From: Actinomycetota bacterium
Lineage (GTDB): Bacteria > Actinomycetota > Thermoleophilia > Solirubrobacterales > Solirubrobacteraceae
Length of the DNA stretch: 6,879 nucleotides
NCBI GenBank assembly: GCA_005883905.1
Contig: VAYD01000103.1
Coordinates: forward strand, 1-6,879
Direction: 5' to 3'
Position numbers and translations under genes: made by a program. The notes under the pieces were generated by a model. That model worked only from the letters and a program-made list of their open reading frames with translations. It searched no databases and was not told where the DNA came from. Position 1 is the first letter of the stretch, and each line of letters starts with the position of its first letter. This document shows, piece after piece, positions 5,314 through 6,879 of this stretch.

Positions 5314-6249
5314 GTGAAGCCCGCGGACCTCATTTGGATGAACGGCGAGTTCGTCGCATGGGAGGACGCAAAGGTCCACGTACTCACGCACGGCCTGCAC
5401 TACGGCACGGGCGTCTTCGAGGGCATCCGCTGCTACGACACCGAGATCGGCCCGGCGGTCTTCCGCCACGCCGACCACATCGACCGGCTCTTCAAGTCGG
5501 CCGAGCTCTACTACATGCCGATCCCCTTCGACCGCGAGCAGATCCGGCAGTCGACGCTCGACCTGATCTCGAAGAACGGCATGCGCGAGTGCTACATCCG
5601 CCCGCTCGTGTTCCGTGGCTACGGGACGATGGGCCTCTTCCCGCTCGATGCGCCGGTCGACGTGTGCGTCGCCGTCTGGGAGTGGGCCGCCTACCTGGGC
5701 GAGGAGGGCAAGCGCAACGGCGTGCGCGCCAAGGTCTCGAGCTGGCGGCGCATCAGCCCCGACAGCCTGATCCCGCACGCCAAAGCGTCGGGCCAGTACC
5801 TCAACTCGATCCTGGCGAAGATCGAGTCGCATAAGGCCGGCTACGAGGAGGCGATCCTCCTGGATGACAGGGGCCTCGTCTGCGAGGGCTCCGGCGAGAA
5901 CATCTTCGTCGTGCGCGACGGCGTCATCTACACGCCGCCGCAGACCGCGTCGATCCTCGACGGCATCAACCGCAAGTCGGCGATCCAGATCGCGCGCGAC
6001 CTCGGCCACGAGCTGGTCGAGCGCGACATCGCGCGCGCCGAGCTGTATTTGGCCGACGAGATCTACCTGACCGGCACCGCGGCCGAGCTCGTGCCGTGCG
6101 TCGAGGTCGACGACCACGCGGTCGGCTCCGGCGAGCCCGGCGAGGTCACGCGCGCGATCCAGAAGGCGTTCGACGACGCGCTGCACGGCCGGACGGATCG
6201 CTACCGCGACTGGCTCGACCCGGTCCCAGTGCCGGCGAAGGTCGCGTGA
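5314..6249 (+). CDS. ilvE: Branched-chain amino acid aminotransferase (IlvE), PLP fold type IV
   Basis: IlvE transfers the amino group from glutamate to 2-oxoisocaproate, 2-oxo-3-methylvalerate or 2-oxoisovalerate, the last step of leucine, isoleucine and valine synthesis. Its 311 residues match the family length of about 305-310. Visible marks are H-G-L-H-Y-G-T-G-V-F-E-G-I-R (26-39), the catalytic PLP lysine K157 in I-P-H-A-K-A-S-G-Q-Y-L (153-163), E191 in E-G-S-G-E-N-I-F (191-198), which contacts the pyridine nitrogen, and the phosphate-binding T-G-T-A-A-E (253-258). The end R-D-W-L-D (298-302) is also typical. D-amino acid aminotransferases share the fold, but the sequence and context favour IlvE. 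The GTG start follows an AGGAGA ribosome site. Its stop overlaps the cimA start by four bases (GTGA), so the two are translationally coupled. Confidence 0.97.
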   Translation: MKPADLIWMNGEFVAWEDAKVHVLTHGLHYGTGVFEGIRCYDTEIGPAVFRHADHIDRLFKSAELYYMPIPFDREQIRQSTLDLISKNGMRECYIRPLVFRGYGTMGLFPLDAPVDVCVAVWEWAAYLGEEGKRNGVRAKVSSWRRISPDSLIPHAKASGQYLNSILAKIESHKAGYEEAILLDDRGLVCEGSGENIFVVRDGVIYTPPQTASILDGINRKSAIQIARDLGHELVERDIARAELYLADEIYLTGTAAELVPCVEVDDHAVGSGEPGEVTRAIQKAFDDALHGRTDRYRDWLDPVPVPAKVA

Positions 6250-6879
6250 TCCAGCTCTACGACGCGACCCTGCGCGATGGCATGCAGGGCGCCGACATGA
6301 CGCTCAGCGCTGCCGAGAAGCTGCGCGTCGCCCACAAGCTCGACGAGCTCGGGATCCACCTGATCGAGGCCGGCTTCCCGGCCTCGAACCCGAAGGAGCT
6401 CGAGCTGTTCGAGCTGCTCGCCGGCGAGACGTTCCAGACCGCGCAGATCGCCGCGTTCGGCATGACCCGGCGCCGCGGCACGGAGGCGGCCGGCGATCCC
6501 GCGCTGCGCGTGCTCGCGGACTGCTTCGCGCCGGTCTGCACGCTCGTGGGCAATCTCGCGCGAGGAGAACCTCGACATGATCGGCTCGTCGATCGCGTTC
6601 CTCGCGGGGGAGGGCAAGCGCGTGATCTACGACGCCGAGCACTTCTTCGACGGCTGGCGCGCGGAACCCGACTACGCGTTCGCGTGCCTGCGCGCGGCGG
6701 CCGACGCCGGCGCCGAGACGATCGTCCTGTGCGACACCAACGGCTCGTCGCTGCCGCCGCAGATCGCGGACGCGACGCGCGCCGTCGTCGCCGAGTTCGC
6801 GGACCGCTGCCGCGTCGGGATCCACCCGCACGACGACGCGGGCTGCGGCGTGGCGAACGCGCTGGTCGCGATCGACGCC
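6246..6879 (+). pseudogene. cimA: Citramalate synthase-like gene (cimA, HMGL family), frameshifted and cut by window end
   Basis: CimA condenses pyruvate with acetyl-CoA to citramalate, opening the threonine-independent route to isoleucine. The first frame, from GTG 6246 in the GTGA overlap with ilvE, reads L-Y-D-A-T-L-R-D-G-M-Q (4-14, R10 and D11 of the DRE-TIM metallolyase site), then L-D-E-L-G-I-H-L-I-E-A-G-F-P-A-S-N-P-K and A-A-F-G-M-T-R-R, up to C-T-L-V-G near 6551. Homology then resumes in the next frame from about 6553: I-S-R-E-E-N-L-D-M-I, V-I-Y-D-A-E-H-F-F-D-G, I-V-L-C-D-T-N-G, G-I-H-P-H-D-D-A-G. The conserved segment normally between them (around G-K-S-W-D-L-H-L) is gone. A deletion of about 35 nt explains both the loss and the shift. 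It is either a true pseudogene or a sequence error. GAAGG (6237-6241) may be the ribosome site. Confidence 0.85.

Noticed and set aside
4193..6186. Long reverse-strand open frames opposite leuB and ilvE (complement 4193-5299 and 4726-6186)
   Set aside because: They are mirror images of well-supported LeuB and IlvE frames, have no recognisable domain, and are biased toward Arg/Ala/Asp/Val as expected for shadows.

Overview
The window comes from a high-GC bacterial chromosome (roughly 70% G+C by eye, strong G/C preference at third codon positions, frequent GTG starts). Its proteins read like those of deep-branching Actinobacteria, most plausibly Thermoleophilia/Solirubrobacterales. That placement is inferred from overall protein resemblance and codon use, not from a marker gene.

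Layout: a patatin-like lipid hydrolase runs leftward off the start of the window (complement 1-694). A 40-base divergent promoter region holding two overlapping palindromes separates it from a rightward run: XRE-cupin regulator (735-1322), leuC (1329-2657), leuD (2722-3282), a secreted chymotrypsin-fold serine protease (3353-4168), leuB (4268-5296), ilvE (5314-6249) and a citramalate-synthase-like cimA (6246 to beyond the end) that carries a frameshifting deletion. Every stretch without a gene is under 100 bases. Those stretches hold hairpins, a repeated leader and candidate promoters. No RNA genes, CRISPR arrays or insertion sequences were seen.

How the genes work together: LeuCD (isopropylmalate/citramalate isomerase) and LeuB (dehydrogenase) serve the leucine pathway, and also the threonine-independent route to 2-oxobutyrate when CimA supplies citramalate from pyruvate and acetyl-CoA. 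IlvE transaminates the final branched-chain keto acids. The cluster is therefore a branched-chain amino acid locus that pairs leuCDB with cimA and ilvE; no leuA is in view. The XRE-cupin regulator is six bases upstream of leuC and probably controls the cluster and the divergent patatin gene. The secreted protease is the outlier.

Points most worth a second look: (1) LeuC lacks a short, normally invariant segment after Asn218 that carries an active-site Glu in the aconitase family; (2) cimA has lost about 35 nt and its frame; (3) a leader of about 30 nt is repeated upstream of leuD and leuB, with hairpins showing GGA in the loop; (4) a promoter-plus-palindrome signature is written into rare codons near the end of leuB; (5) an export-targeted protease sits in the middle of an amino acid operon. 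I found no clear new defence or mobile system.
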